Part shown: positions 47,818 through 60,395 of the stretch, in pieces
How the letters are laid out: each line of letters starts with the position of its first letter
Numbering within the stretch: the first letter of the stretch is position 1
Assembly: GCA_036971475.1 (NCBI GenBank)
Contig: JBAIZL010000006.1
Span: forward strand, 61,535,898-61,599,897
DNA length: 64,000 bases
Reading direction: 5' to 3'
Source: Prosapia bicincta
Taxonomy: Eukaryota; Arthropoda; Insecta; Hemiptera; Cercopidae
Notes under the pieces: model-generated
What the model saw: only the letters and a program-made list of their open reading frames with translations
Database searches by the model: none
What the model was told of the DNA's origin: nothing
Made by a program: the position numbers and the translations under genes

Positions 47818-48866
47818 TAAATATTAAGATCAGTGACTACCGCTCTGATCGGAGAAATATTTTTTTCTGGTCAATTTGAACATGAATCCGGAGTTATGTT
47901 TTACCGAAACTAACAAAGAATTACTTTTGGGTAAATATTGCGGCCTATTGACAATAAGTTTTTCTTGTAATTTTTTATTTTAATATACTCGTTTTTGTGT
48001 GTAGAGCACGAATATCTACTTTATTTTTAGCTGGATATAGAGAAAGTTTATTATTTTCCGCATTTTAGATGGGACTTCTTTTTGGGGCAATATTATTCCC
48101 CGGAAGCAAACGGCTAATTAGTTCCCAAATATAAATATTTATCTTTTCGGTAAGTAGAAAAATAACTAAACTTATCATAACCTAACTTATAGCTCGTTTT
48201 TCGCGGAAACAAGCTATAAGTTAGGTTAGGTTAGGTTAGGTTCGGTTACATTACAAGATTTAAATTTAAACTTAATTTTCATTTAAACTTAATAAAACTT
48301 AATTTCCACGCCCGCTCTTAAAATAGCAATACCTACTAATATAGTTGTATTAGTTGATACTGTAAAATATATCCACAAAGAATCCATCTAAGGGGTATTA
48401 CTCCGCGGACACAAAAGTTTAATTAATTCCCTTTAAATGTTTACCTTTTCATTATGTATTAAAATAAATAAACCTAACCTAACTTTATCTGTTTTTTTCT
48501 CTGAAACATGTAAAATTTAGGTTAGATTAGTTTCTTGACTTTATTTTCTGCGGAAAAATCTTACATTAGTTTGTGTCGCCCTACTTTCCAAAAAAGTAGT
48601 CCCACTAAAATGTGATAAAAAATTAACTTTCCGTATTTCCCGCGGTAAATAAAAAAATAATTTTGTTCTAGACACAAAAAAGAGTATGTTTAAAATTACA
48701 ACTGACAAAAAAAACTTATTGTCAATAGTACGCAATATTTACCCAAATGTAATTTTTGTTTCTGTAAGGTTTACCGTCAAAAATAACTTCAGATTCGTGT
48801 TCAGCATGGTCAAATTGATCAGGAAACAAATTTCTCCGATCAGAGCTGTAGTCTTAATATTTACCT
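47818..48866. mobile_element. Long-TIR MITE (copy 1)
   Basis: A 1.05-kb element with terminal inverted repeats of at least 200 bp. The left arm has GTAAATATTAAGA then CTCTGATCGGAGAAAT, and later GGGTAAATATTGCGG. The right arm carries the same words in reverse complement (CAATATTTACCC, ATTTCTCCGATCAGAG, CTTAATATTTACC). The centre has a 17-bp hairpin stem around CTAACTTATAGCT and a (TTAGG)4 run at 48221-48240. There is no transposase. Relatives are at 62230-63118 and 63290-63860. Confidence 0.75.
48221..48240 (+). repeat. Short TTAGG run (copy 1)
   Basis: Four TTAGG units, the arthropod telomere repeat unit. Here the run is internal to a long-TIR MITE and forms part of an inverted repeat, so it is not evidence of a telomere. 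Confidence 0.6.
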
Positions 48867-49546
48867 AACTAAATATACAAACACTACTTGCATCAAATTA
48901 TGTCGCAGGAAAATTGTTTTCCTCAGAATACAACTATATTAGAAATAGCTACTTAAATAATTTTTCTACGTAAACATATCTTGTTACTGACTTCCTAGAT
49001 CAGCTTCAGATAGTAGGCCTAGACCTAATGTTGTGTTTTATTTGTCCTAACATAACCTAATCGGCTACTTTATTGGTCTAATGTGAAATAGTTTTATATA
49101 GGGAAATTTATTGTAGCATAAAATAGTGGTCTCCATTATATAGAAATTAAAGATTATAAGGTTTACCGACGTACACTTTGTTATGCTCGTACATTTTCAA
49201 GTTTTAACCACTATTTCTAATTTGTAACTTTTACAATTAGTTTTTTTCTGTTTAGAATTTATTTCTATGTAACACATCTACATCTAAAAAATACTAGAAG
49301 TCCACCCATATATTTTATACAATTACCTATTTTTAAAATGTTTAATAGGTATTAATAATTAGGCCTAGCCTATAAAAGATTATATGCTAAGCTCATGTTA
49401 GAATTAGGTTCGTCACGGCCTACGTGATTGAATCTCAAAATGTGTTACGTCACACAATATTAGTTTGTTCAGAAGTTGGTATTTCCTCTTCTTTCTAATT
49501 CCGTTTGTTGGATAGCTTATAGCATTTTACTAGCGTTTTTTCAAAC

Positions 49547-49642
49547 ATGTTGTCACGATTTTTCAAAAGGAAATTCTTTCGATCATCAGCTCTTGGGCGA
49601 GAAAGTGAAAGTCTTAAGGACTGTGGAGGAATTCCTGGCTCT
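49547..49642 (+). CDS. COX7C-like first coding exon, different presequence (copy 1)
   Basis: ATG followed by 31 codons (MLSRFFKRKFFRSSALGRES... to ...GGIPGS), then the consensus donor GTAAGT at 49643 in phase 0. It parallels COX7C exon 1 (18857) in length (32 versus 31 codons), in its basic amphipathic import-type start, and in its end (GGIPGS versus GGVPGE) at the same splice phase. This would continue into NLPF of an exon 2. It cannot use the exon at 38322, which lies upstream. No other exon 2 lies before 64000, so the partner should be further right. A CRE-like TTACGTCA sits about 100 bp upstream (49445-49452). It is inferred to be a COX7C paralogue start; it could be a dead copy. Confidence 0.6.
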
Positions 49643-50051
49643 GTAAGTGTTTAATAGAAATAGTTATTAAAATGGTTGCGTGGGCAGTTTTGAGGTTAGC
49701 GTTGTTACAGTTGCACTTTTCTACACATTTCAATTAAATTTGGTTTAAATGGATTTTAGAGGCAAGTTACTTAGTCTCGGATAGTTCTTTGTATCATTGT
49801 ATCAGGTTTAATACAAGCTAAGGTTTACGTTTAATCCAGGAATAAGAAATCGATTTGGCTAATTACACTTACAATTTCAATTTTAAGTTGCATATAAGAA
49901 ATTTATAAACAGAGATGCTAATGTAAACAAAAACCCAACTTTATTTTCGTTCACAACAACAGTGACCTTTAAAAAATAACACATTTTTTGTCAAGTTAAT
50001 AAACTGTAGTCGTTTTCTACGTTTAACTAAAAATCTAAGGGGGAATAAAAC

Positions 50052-50057
50052 CCTTAT
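50052..50057. other. Duplication junction filler
   Basis: Six bases (CCTTAT) lie between the last base shared by the right ends (AATAAAAC) and the first base shared by the left ends (ATATAAATTTAG). Short filler at a breakpoint suits end-joining. Confidence 0.8.
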
Positions 50058-50594
50058 ATATAAATTTAGCGATTTTTAAATTTTATATAAATTATATTAA
50101 TTATAAAATAAAAATTATAAATATCTGCTACCAATGTTTAATTAAACAAATTTAAGACACTGTAGGAAACAGATTGCCGTTGGTAGGGGGTGATAAAAAT
50201 CAGCTGATCGAAGAAACTGGAGCTCTGGAATCATACGTGTGGCTTTAACTCACGACTTCTTTACAAAAAAGTGTCACAGAAGAGTTCGCTTGAACAACAA
50301 AGAATGCAACAACTTGCATGAACATAATGTAGTATATGTAGGACGTTGGTTCATAAGAAAGCGGACGTGTTGATTTGAATGGCATCTTCATACCCAAGTA
50401 AAAAGGCGCGCTTTGGTAAAACTTTATCGCGTAAGTTCTACGGGCAAGTTTATCCCACATTCTGCCTTCCCGACTTTAATAGCATGAGAACATTTTACTT
50501 AGCGTACAAATTTACAATAAAATCTAAGTTAAACTGGTTAGTGGTTGTAATAGTTCAATGTAATGGTAGAATGCCGAGTCAATGACGTAAATAA

Positions 50595-51429
50595 AAAGTG
50601 TAGATATAAAGTGTAGCTATAAAGTGTATCTATAAAGTGTAGCTATAAAGTGTATCTATAAAGTGTAGCTATAAAGTGTCCCTATAAAGTGTATCTATAA
50701 AGTGTTGCTATAAAGTGTATCTCTGAATTGTAGCTATAAAGTGTATCTATAAAGTGTAGCTATAAAATGTCGCTATAAAGTGTATCTATAAAGTATAGCT
50801 ATATATTGTATCTATAAAGTATCGCTATAAAGTGTCGCTATAAAGTGTATCTATAAAGTGTAGCTATAAAGTGTATCTATAAAGTGTAGCTATAAAGTGT
50901 ATCTATGAAGTGTAGCTATAAAGTGTAGCTATAAAGTGTATCTATAAAGTATAGCTATATATTGTATCTGTAAAGTGTAGCTATAAAGTATCGCTATAAA
51001 GTGTATCTATAAAGTGTAACTATAAAGTGTCGCTATAAAGTGTATCTATAAAGTATAGCTATATATTGTATCTATAAAGTGTAGCTATAAAGTATCGCTA
51101 TAAAGTGTAGCTATAAAGTGTCGCTATAAAGTGTCGCTATAAAGTGTATCTATAAAGTGTAGCTATAAAGTGTTGCTATAAAGTGTATCTATAAAGTGTA
51201 GCTATAAAGTGTATCTATAAATTGTAGCTATAAAGTGTAACTATAAAATGTATCTATAAAGTATAGCTATATATTGTATCTATAAAGTGTATCTATAAAG
51301 TGTAGCTATAAAGTATCGCTATAAAGTGTATCTATAAAGTGTAGCTATAAAGTGTTGCTATAAAGTGTATCTATAAAGTGTTGCTATAAAGTGTAGCTAT
51401 AAAGTGTATCTATAAAGTGTAGCTGTAAA
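50595..51429 (+). repeat. 13-bp minisatellite (copy 2)
   Basis: Same length and same order of variant units as 39846-40680. Confidence 0.93.
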
Positions 51430-51885
51430 AACCCCAAAAAGACAATATAGAAATTTCAAAGTTGTTAACTTAATTATTTCTTAAAAGATACAATACTTCA
51501 TGAAGATGTTGACATATCGACATATTAAATTTAATAATAAATTATTGTCTTGCAGCAGTATTTTACCCTTGCCTGGTATATAGACCAGGAAGTATAACTA
51601 TTCTTAAAATACAGTTATCTCTAGTTAAAATATGTTACTCTATACTGGTATTTAAACAAATATCAAAACATATATATTTGTGTACATTTTTCTGCCTTTC
51701 CTAATATTACAATACTTTCCTCTGTTGGCGCGTTTCGGAATCAGCTGATTTTATGTTATACTTTTTATAACTATGTCTACAGAAATTTTGAATTGAGAAA
51801 AACGTTTAATTCTCATATAAGGATGTTTTCATATAAAAAATTGGAGTAAAACTATATAACTTATTGTTATTATTATATGGAATTA

Positions 51886-52195
51886 CAGTAGAGTCCCGCT
51901 ATTCCGAACCTCGCTATTTCGAAAATCCGCATATTCCGAACAGGAGGAGAGTGAAAAGGAGCGGGGGTATAAGTATATTTTTAACCGCCCACTGCCCGAC
52001 TGCGCTGTGCGTCCTAGAAGCTCTAGAAAAATCTATCAATACTGTATTGACATGACGCTAGCAAGTGCTCCCTCTTTTAACTTACACCTTAACTGTCAAT
52101 ATGTTGATTAAATATTTAAAATCCGCCTATTCCGTATTTCCTCTAATCTGAACAAGGTTCGGTCCCAGTTAGTACGGAATACCGAGACTCTACTG
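51886..52195. mobile_element. pogo-like MITE (copy 2)
   Basis: Duplicate of 41137-41446 with the same ends and TA flanks. Confidence 0.75.
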
Positions 52196-52650
52196 TATTT
52201 GTATTGAGATTTATCAAAATTTAAAATATTTATTAACTTATCAGTTCTATTTAATAATAACCATTTTCCTTAACAATGTTCAATAAATAATATAACATAA
52301 CCTACGTGTTAAAACAGTTGTTTTACAACATAACGTATAACATAAAATTAGCTGATACATGAAATCATGTTATCATTTAATTCACTTTGAGGTAACTCAT
52401 AGCGTAACCTTACGGAAATTACACTGACGCGAAATTGTATATTAATGTCCACCCAATACGTGTATGTAGGGGTCGCTATAGACGTTTTCACTTTAAAAAC
52501 AATATTTTGTAAAATTTATAAAAAGCAAGACAGTTTTCTATGTAAGCCAACTCCACTCCTATTTTATCTTAATTAGAATTTTAATGTTGTTTTTGTGTTT
52601 TTGTAGACAAAGTGGTATGTTATTCTTTACATTTAGGTTTATTGTTTCAG

Positions 52651-52920
52651 ATGCCAGACAGAAAGAATGACAGCTATGTTCGGAAAGGAGGCTACAATTA
52701 TATCTAGCTTGGGCCTCGCCTTGGACTCTTATGCATTTATAGAACGTTTATAGATTTTATTAATGAGAGTTAACTGTAATTAATGTCTTTGTTAATTTTT
52801 AATGTTTCTTTGGTTTATTGAATAGTTGTTTCACAAATATACTTTAATCAAGTTGTTCTGTTAACCTTATAGGCTGTTAGTAAGTAATTGGCTCGTGATT
52901 TAATGCTATAAACAAATAAA
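52651..52920 (+). other. COX7C: Candidate COX7C 3'UTR exon (copy 2)
   Basis: Identical to 41902-42171, with the same acceptor. COX7C pre-mRNA could in principle splice to either copy. Confidence 0.35.
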
Positions 52921-53444
52921 TAACTCTACACGAATTCACAAAACAATCTGCTTAATTAGTATACTCGTTTCGATGACTTCTGTCATCATCAGTGACACCA
53001 CTACAAATTTACAACTGCAACTAAAATGTACTAGTAGCATCAGTAAAATTCCTAATGTACTCATCTTCGCTTCAGTTAATAATAATGTTTGTATATATTC
53101 GCGTTCATTTTTTTGCGTTTCCTAACATTACAATATTTTCCTTTGTCGACGCCTTTCGTAATTACTCCATTTACAAAACGTAAATAGTACTCCGTCATTC
53201 TTAATGTACGATTTAGGTTTTGAAAATGAAATGATTCCGAAATGCGTCAACAAAGGAAAATATTGTAATGTTAGGAAAGGCAGAAAAATGTACTCGAATA
53301 AATGTTGCATCAATAATACCAGTTGTAAATTGTAGTGATTTCACTGATGATGATGACATAAGTCATCGAAACGCGTACAACAATAAAGTATAGGCCTACT
53401 GTATTGAGTTAGTGTGCAGTTATTTATGTTCTTATACTATGCAT
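52912..53444. mobile_element. Penelope-tail foldback with nested foldback (copy 2)
   Basis: Duplicate of 42163-42695. Hairpin motifs lie at 52992-52968 (minus) and 53344-53371 (plus), and the nested foldback at 53092-53294. Confidence 0.65.
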
Positions 53445-53638
53445 CCCGAAGATTGGAACATAGGCACTTAATCTACCTGCTATCTCCCTCTTTTTATCCT
53501 TATCATTGTCTCACAGTATTGTGTGTTGCCAACGCCTTCTAGATAGTGTTGCTTTCGCCTCACCTAATGCAGATAAAGTTTGTTTTCATTAAGTCATCGA
53601 AATATTACAATATTATTAACGATAAATGTAATATAGAA

Positions 53639-54629
53639 AATAAAATTTTACGTCTATTCCTACCGAGGTCGACAAAATAATATTCTGTTATAGCTAATTT
53701 TTCTTTTATAATTACAATTAATATAAATATGTATATAAATACGACAGAATCACAATATCAAGTGGCAAAATAGAAAGCGAATATCCTTCCAATTCCATTT
53801 CCCTATCTACACAGTATATGGTGTTGGACTATTATTTTTGTTTGTTACTATTTATTTACTTCTTTCTCGTTTCTAATTTATGACGCCGGGGCTAGTGAAC
53901 AACTTCTTATACTATCCACATTAATGCTTAACTACTGCAACGAACTTTTCTGTTATAATTTCATATACTTCTACATAAATAATTTAATTTTAGCTAAGTT
54001 GGCTCAATGCCAAAATGCTAGATTTCAAACATGTAGTTCCTCAGTTCGATCCGACTGGAACGATTGACAATTTGTACAAGCTATATATAAGGAGAGTGTG
54101 AGCTAATAGAAGGAATTTGTACAAGCTATATATAAGGAGAGTGTGAGCTAATAGAAGGAATTTGTACAAGCTATATATAAGGAGAGTGTGAGCTAATAGA
54201 AGGAATTTGTACAAGCTATATATAAGGAGAGTATGAGCTAATAGAAGGAATTTGTACAAGCTATATATAAGGAGAGTGTGAGCTAATAGAAGGAATTTGT
54301 ACAAGCTATATATAAGGAGAGTGTGAGCTAATAGAAGGAATTTTTACAAGCTATATATAAGGAGAGTATGAGCTAATAGAAGGAATTTGTACAAGCTATA
54401 TATAAGGAGAGTGTGAGCTAATAGAAGGAATTTGTACAAGCTATAAATAAGGAGAGTGTGAGCTAATAGAAGGAATTTGTACAAGCTATATATAAGGAGA
54501 GTATGAGCTAATAGAAGGAATTTGTACAAGCTATATATAAGGAGAGTGTGAGCTAATAGAAGGAATTTGTACAAGCTATATATAAGGAGAGTGTGAGCTA
54601 ATAGAAGGAATTGAATAAGATGAAGAAAT
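53639..54629 (+). repeat. Family D copy with tRNA-like boxes and 45-bp minisatellite (copy 2)
   Basis: Duplicate of 42890-43880, with the A/B-box-like pair at about 53991-54052 and the array at 54071-54611. The array has the same number of units. One unit differs (TTTTTACAAG at 54340) and interrupts the reading frame that is open in copy 1. Confidence 0.7.
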
Positions 54630-54988
54630 ATTAAAATTGATTTTTTCAAATCATTATGGTCTACAAATAAAATTATCAAGTTGGGGGGGGGAGGTACTAG
54701 GAGTGAGGGTAAACATTGTAATCACCAAAGTTCGTCAAACACATCATTGATTAGGTCTACACACAAACAAGTTGACTTACAAAGAATCTAACATACTTGT
54801 ATAAAATTGATAAATAATCCTGTACACTTTTTTAAATTTATATTAAAATGTGAACATTTGCATGCAATAAAATTTACTTTTTCCTAAAAAAAGGATGGCG
54901 TTTCCCATTATAAACTCAGTTAGGGTTCGGATTGATACTGGGAAATACCTGCCAAAAACATCGTGTTCACTTGGACATAAAGGTAAGT

Positions 54989-55809
54989 GCTACTAAGGTA
55001 GATGCTTCCATATCGATACATGTTAGTGTGGACATTTTGTGCTACTAAGGTAGATGCTTCCATATCGATACATGTTAAAGTGTGGACATTTTGTGCTACT
55101 AAGGTAGATGCTTCCATATCGATACATGTTAAAGTGTGGACATTTTGTGCTACTAAGGTAGATGCTTCCATATCGATACATGTTAAAGTGTGGACATTTT
55201 GTGCTACTAAGGTAGATGCTTCCATATCGATACATGTTAAAGTGTGGACATTTTGTGCTACTAAGGTAGATGCTTCCATATCGATACATGTTAAAGTGTG
55301 GACATTTTGTGCTACTAAGGTAGATGCTTCCATATCGATACATGTTAAAGTGTGGACATTTTGTGCTACTAAGGTAGATGCTTCCATATCGATACATGTT
55401 AAAGTGTGGACATTTTCTGCTACTAAGGTAGATGCTTCCATATCGATACATGTTAAAGTGTGGACATTTTGTGCTACTAAGGTAGATGCTTCCATATCGA
55501 TACATGTTAAAGTGTGGACATTTTGTGCTACGAAGGTAGATGCTTCCATATCGATACATGTTAAAGTGTGGACATTTTGTGCTACTAAGGTAGATGCTTC
55601 CATATCGATACATGTTAAAGTGTGGACATTTTGTGCTACTAAGGTAGATGCTTCCATATCGATACATGTTAAAGTGTGGGCATTTTGTGCTACTAAGGTA
55701 GATGCTTCCATATCGATACATGTTAAAGTGTGGGCATTTTGTGCTACTAGGGTAGATGCTTCCATATCGATACATGTTAATCGATACATGTTAAAGTGTG
55801 GACATTTTG
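54989..55809. repeat. 54-bp minisatellite (copy 2)
   Basis: Same unit number and same order of variant units as 44240-45060. Confidence 0.95.
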
Positions 55810-58360
55810 AGCTACTACATTTGTAGCTCTAGTTGAAGATGAAAACAAAAATAACTTTAAAAAGCCCAATTTTTTGGTTTAAAAGCAAAATTATTTTAGT
55901 TATCTTGTAATGATTTTAATAATATTATTATCCGTAACTCAATAGCTTTGTGAAATTGTAATAATTTAATGAATCCAGTAAAGTTTCCTAATGTAAACTA
56001 ATAAATAAGATGTTTTCAAATTTCTTTGCTTTTGAAACTTTATTCAACAAAAACCATTTAGGACAATTATTTACAACATATTTTTTAAAAAAAATAATAA
56101 GTTCCGTTAAGAAATGAGATGTAGGTTGAAATCTTACAAAATTTTACAGCCTACCCAGCTTGTAAAGTCTCTATTACTTGAAACTATCGCTAGACCAGGT
56201 TTTGTTCACCTTTATTTTTAGAAAGGTTTATCATTTGTGGTAAGCAAAATTTTAGGTCGATAGTCTTTGCTTTACTGAAGTAGTAGATCAGCCTTAATCG
56301 AACTTTCTTATTGAAAAGTAGTTTTTATTAACTCCAAACAAATAGCCAACATCAATTATAAAGAAATGGTTGTATGTTAAACATACATGCTTGAAATGGC
56401 AAGAAGGTTAAAATAATATCTTGAATCAGATAATAGTTGGCTATATATTCTACAACGATTAAAATGAGTTGTTATAAAACAATTCCATTCAAAGTTAATT
56501 CGATTTAAAACAAATTTAATTAAATTTGAAAAAATTTAAAACTTTACTAAATTAATGCTTCGTGTATTATAACCTTAAATCAAACTTTAATAAATGATGG
56601 TAATTATCGATTATACACTCGTCATCGATTTTGCAAGGACATTGTACATGGTGATACAGAATGTTCAGAATAATAAAATCAGGTGTTTACACCACAAAAA
56701 TTAGAAAAATTATACAGGGGCCTCATATAAACTTACTTTTAATTTTGGGGACCAGTTAGTTATTTCTTAAGATCAAATACACACTCGTTCACTAAAGAAT
56801 TAACTTTCTTTGTACACTTAGACTACATAATGACTAGTTAGGCTTGGGACGGACCCTTATTACTATTTCAATTTACACCTACATACGTTTACGCCAAAAG
56901 TTGAAATCGTTACTAAAGAAAATTTTCGCTTCAGCAACAGAAATTTGCCCCGCTATTAGCGCCACCTAACATATTTTGTCACGTGCCTAACCTTTCCTTC
57001 AAGACGCCTTGGAAAGATATTTCATACTAAACATTTACATTTTACAACTTTCTAATCGTCCCCACACCATCATACACGGAGCTTAATAAAAATTAAGAAT
57101 TCTTTACAAAATAAAAGTAACAGGTTATACTACATTATAATATCCCTATTAAGTACCTGCCTATGCGGGAGTGGGCAAGCTCGAGCTGAGCCTGAGGGCG
57201 CCAACTATTTAGGAGCGCTGATGGATTTTCATAATTATAGGAAATTTCGTCAAAATATACATGTAGGAACTAAAAACGTTAAGCGAAAATGTATATGCAA
57301 TAGAGAGTAGGTATGAAAAATTTCGAATGTTTTTATTTCTCTAGACAAAACTTTATGTTTTATTGAAAAAGTACACAAAATTTCAAATGTTAAGAAGTAT
57401 AAAATGTTTGTTAAGATAAATTTAATCAAACTATAAACACGTTTATTTATGGCAAAAATTTCAAATTAGTACTTGATCACTTTTAGAACCAGGGAAAAAC
57501 GAAGGCGTTAGGCCTATTTATTGTAAATTAAATCCAAATTTCTGTTTTTTATCTGTACGTTTTTTAATCTATTGAGTTGGTATAGTTTCAAATTATTACG
57601 ATTACAAGCAAAAATAGTATTAAATGTGAATATTATAACATTTCTTATCATCGAATTGTTCCCAGATTATTTTGTATTTATTACAATGTTATGTTATGTA
57701 GGCTATAAAATTCACTTTTCGTACTTAAAAAATTGTTCAAAAGTTACAAGGGTACCTAGAGAAATTTTGCCCGACTAAATGTTAAAGCCAAATGCCGGCG
57801 CTCCAAAATATTCGATTAGGATACATTTATTTTAAAAACTAATAAGGTTAGGCCTACTAACACTCGAGATAAACAGTTCATGCTTGAAGTGAAACACGGC
57901 CAAACCGGATACTCTGTAGCTGTATTGTGGTTCAACTATTTGACCTTATTTTAGAAGAAAACCTTAAAATACTTGAGTTGTATGTGAGGATATTTTGTTT
58001 CTTTTCGTTTTTTGGGGTGTCGTTATCTTTTTTGTATGTATCTGAGGGCTTTTTGAATCATCAGCTATAATTTATGTCTAAAATAGTTAGTTTTTCTTAC
58101 AAGTTACTAAAACTGTAACAAAAAGTGTAAAAAGTTACCAATAGTTACTTTCATAGACTCTTATTGAATCCTATTGAACAAGACAAGTCACATAAAGACT
58201 ACTAGTAATGATCGACTCACTGAGATTAGGCCTATTACGAAATGAATAGGCCCTACTTATAGCAATTAAAGTTTAGAATAATAATATCATCAATATTTTA
58301 TTATTAGGTAAATAGTAACACTAAGCGAAAAGTTAGGTCTTGATATCTACACAACGTCTA
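55810..58360. other. AT-rich sequence without recognised features (copy 2)
   Basis: Duplicate of 45061-47610. One C/T difference at 57572 was noted. Confidence 0.4.

Positions 58361-58364
<4 letters not shown>

Positions 58365-58440
<76 letters not shown>
58365..58440. repeat. (TA)n microsatellite (copy 2)
   Basis: As at 47616-47686, but 4 bp longer and with one GATA interruption near 58394. Confidence 0.9.
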
Positions 58441-58445
<5 letters not shown>

Positions 58446-58570
58446 GCCTATATTGTATTGGATATATGGCATCATTTTCCATATTGTTCAGATGAACATA
58501 TTTTACACAAAAACTCATTTTAAACAAGAAACACGTTATTACGAAAAAATATACTACCATAAATTAAAAG

Positions 58571-59619
58571 TAAATATTAAGATCAGTGACTACCGCTCTG
58601 ATCGGAGAAATATTTTTTTCTGGTCAATTTGAACATGAATCCGGAGTTATGTTTTACCGAAACTAACAAAGAATTACTTTTGGGTAAATATTGCGGCCTA
58701 TTGACAATAAGTTTTTCTTGTAATTTTTTATTTTAATATACTCGTTTTTGTGTGTAGAGCACGAATATCTACTTTATTTTTAGCTGGATATAGAGAAAGT
58801 TTATTATTTTCCGCATTTTAGATGGGACTTCTTTTTGGGGCAATATTATTCCCCGGAAGCAAACGGCTAATTAGTTCCCAAATATAAATATTTATCTTTT
58901 CGGTAAGTAGAAAAATAACTAAACTTATCATAACCTAACTTATAGCTCGTTTTTCGCGGAAACAAGCTATAAGTTAGGTTAGGTTAGGTTAGGTTCGGTT
59001 ACATTACAAGATTTAAATTTAAACTTAATTTTCATTTAAACTTAATAAAACTTAATTTCCACGCCCGCTCTTAAAATAGCAATACCTACTAATATAGTTG
59101 TATTAGTTGATACTGTAAAATATATCCACAAAGAATCCATCTAAGGGGTATTACTCCGCGGACACAAAAGTTTAATTAATTCCCTTTAAATGTTTACCTT
59201 TTCATTATGTATTAAAATAAATAAACCTAACCTAACTTTATCTGTTTTTTTCTCTGAAACATGTAAAATTTAGGTTAGATTAGTTTCTTGACTTTATTTT
59301 CTGCGGAAAAATCTTACATTAGTTTGTGTCGCCCTACTTTCCAAAAAAGTAGTCCCACTAAAATGTGATAAAAAATTAACTTTCCGTATTTCCCGCGGTA
59401 AATAAAAAAATAATTTTGTTCTAGACACAAAAAAGAGTATGTTTAAAATTACAACTGACAAAAAAAACTTATTGTCAATAGTACGCAATATTTACCCAAA
59501 TGTAATTTTTGTTTCTGTAAGGTTTACCGTCAAAAATAACTTCAGATTCGTGTTCAGCATGGTCAAATTGATCAGGAAACAAATTTCTCCGATCAGAGCT
59601 GTAGTCTTAATATTTACCT
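58571..59619. mobile_element. Long-TIR MITE (copy 2)
   Basis: Duplicate of 47818-48866, including the TTAGG run at 58974-58993. Confidence 0.75.
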
Positions 59620-60299
59620 AACTAAATATACAAACACTACTTGCATCAAATTATGTCGCAGGAAAATTGTTTTCCTCAGAATACAACTATATTAGAAATA
59701 GCTACTTAAATAATTTTTCTACGTAAACATATCTTGTTACTGACTTCCTAGATCAGCTTCAGATAGTAGGCCTAGACCTAATGTTGTGTTTTATTTGTCC
59801 TAACATAACCTAATCGGCTACTTTATTGGTCTAATGTGAAATAGTTTTATATAGGGAAATTTATTGTAGCATAAAATAGTGGTCTCCATTATATAGAAAT
59901 TAAAGATTATAAGGTTTACCGACGTACACTTTGTTATGCTCGTACATTTTCAAGTTTTAACCACTATTTCTAATTTGTAACTTTTACAATTAGTTTTTTT
60001 CTGTTTAGAATTTATTTCTATGTAACACATCTACATCTAAAAAATACTAGAAGTCCACCCATATATTTTATACAATTACCTATTTTTAAAATGTTTAATA
60101 GGTATTAATAATTAGGCCTAGCCTATAAAAGATTATATGCTAAGCTCATGTTAGAATTAGGTTCGTCACGGCCTACGTGATTGAATCTCAAAATGTGTTA
60201 CGTCACACAATATTAGTTTGTTCAGAAGTTGGTATTTCCTCTTCTTTCTAATTCCGTTTGTTGGATAGCTTATAGCATTTTACTAGCGTTTTTTCAAAC

Positions 60300-60395
60300 A
60301 TGTTGTCACGATTTTTCAAAAGGAAATTCTTTCGATCATCAGCTCTTGGGCGAGAAAGTGAAAGTCTTAAGGACTGTGGAGGAATTCCTGGCTCT
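60300..60395 (+). CDS. COX7C-like first coding exon, different presequence (copy 2)
   Basis: Identical to 49547-49642, including the donor GTAAGT at 60396. This copy is the nearer one to sequence beyond the window and is therefore the more likely to splice to a downstream exon 2. No NLPF-type exon was found between 60396 and 64000. The TTACGTCA word is again about 100 bp upstream. Confidence 0.6.

Larger units (their letters stand above)
39309..50051 (+). repeat. 10.74-kb segmental duplication, copy 1
   Basis: The left-hand member of a direct tandem duplication whose second member is 50058-60804. The offset is 10749 bp up to the TA array near 47620 and 10753 bp after it. Very few differences were seen: C/T at 46823 versus 57572, G/T at 43594 versus 54343, and the length and one interruption of the TA array. 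The copies therefore look more than 99.9 percent identical. The unit starts inside the putative COX7C 3'UTR intron and ends about 400 bp after the second COX7C-like first exon. Confidence 0.95.

Noticed and set aside
48221..48240. Telomere (TTAGG)n
   Set aside because: Only four units, internal to a MITE and part of an inverted repeat. It is not a chromosome end.
48541..48868. Frames of 64 and 60 codons, repeated at 59294-59621
   Set aside because: They fall in the right arm of the long-TIR MITE, with no similarity to a transposase.
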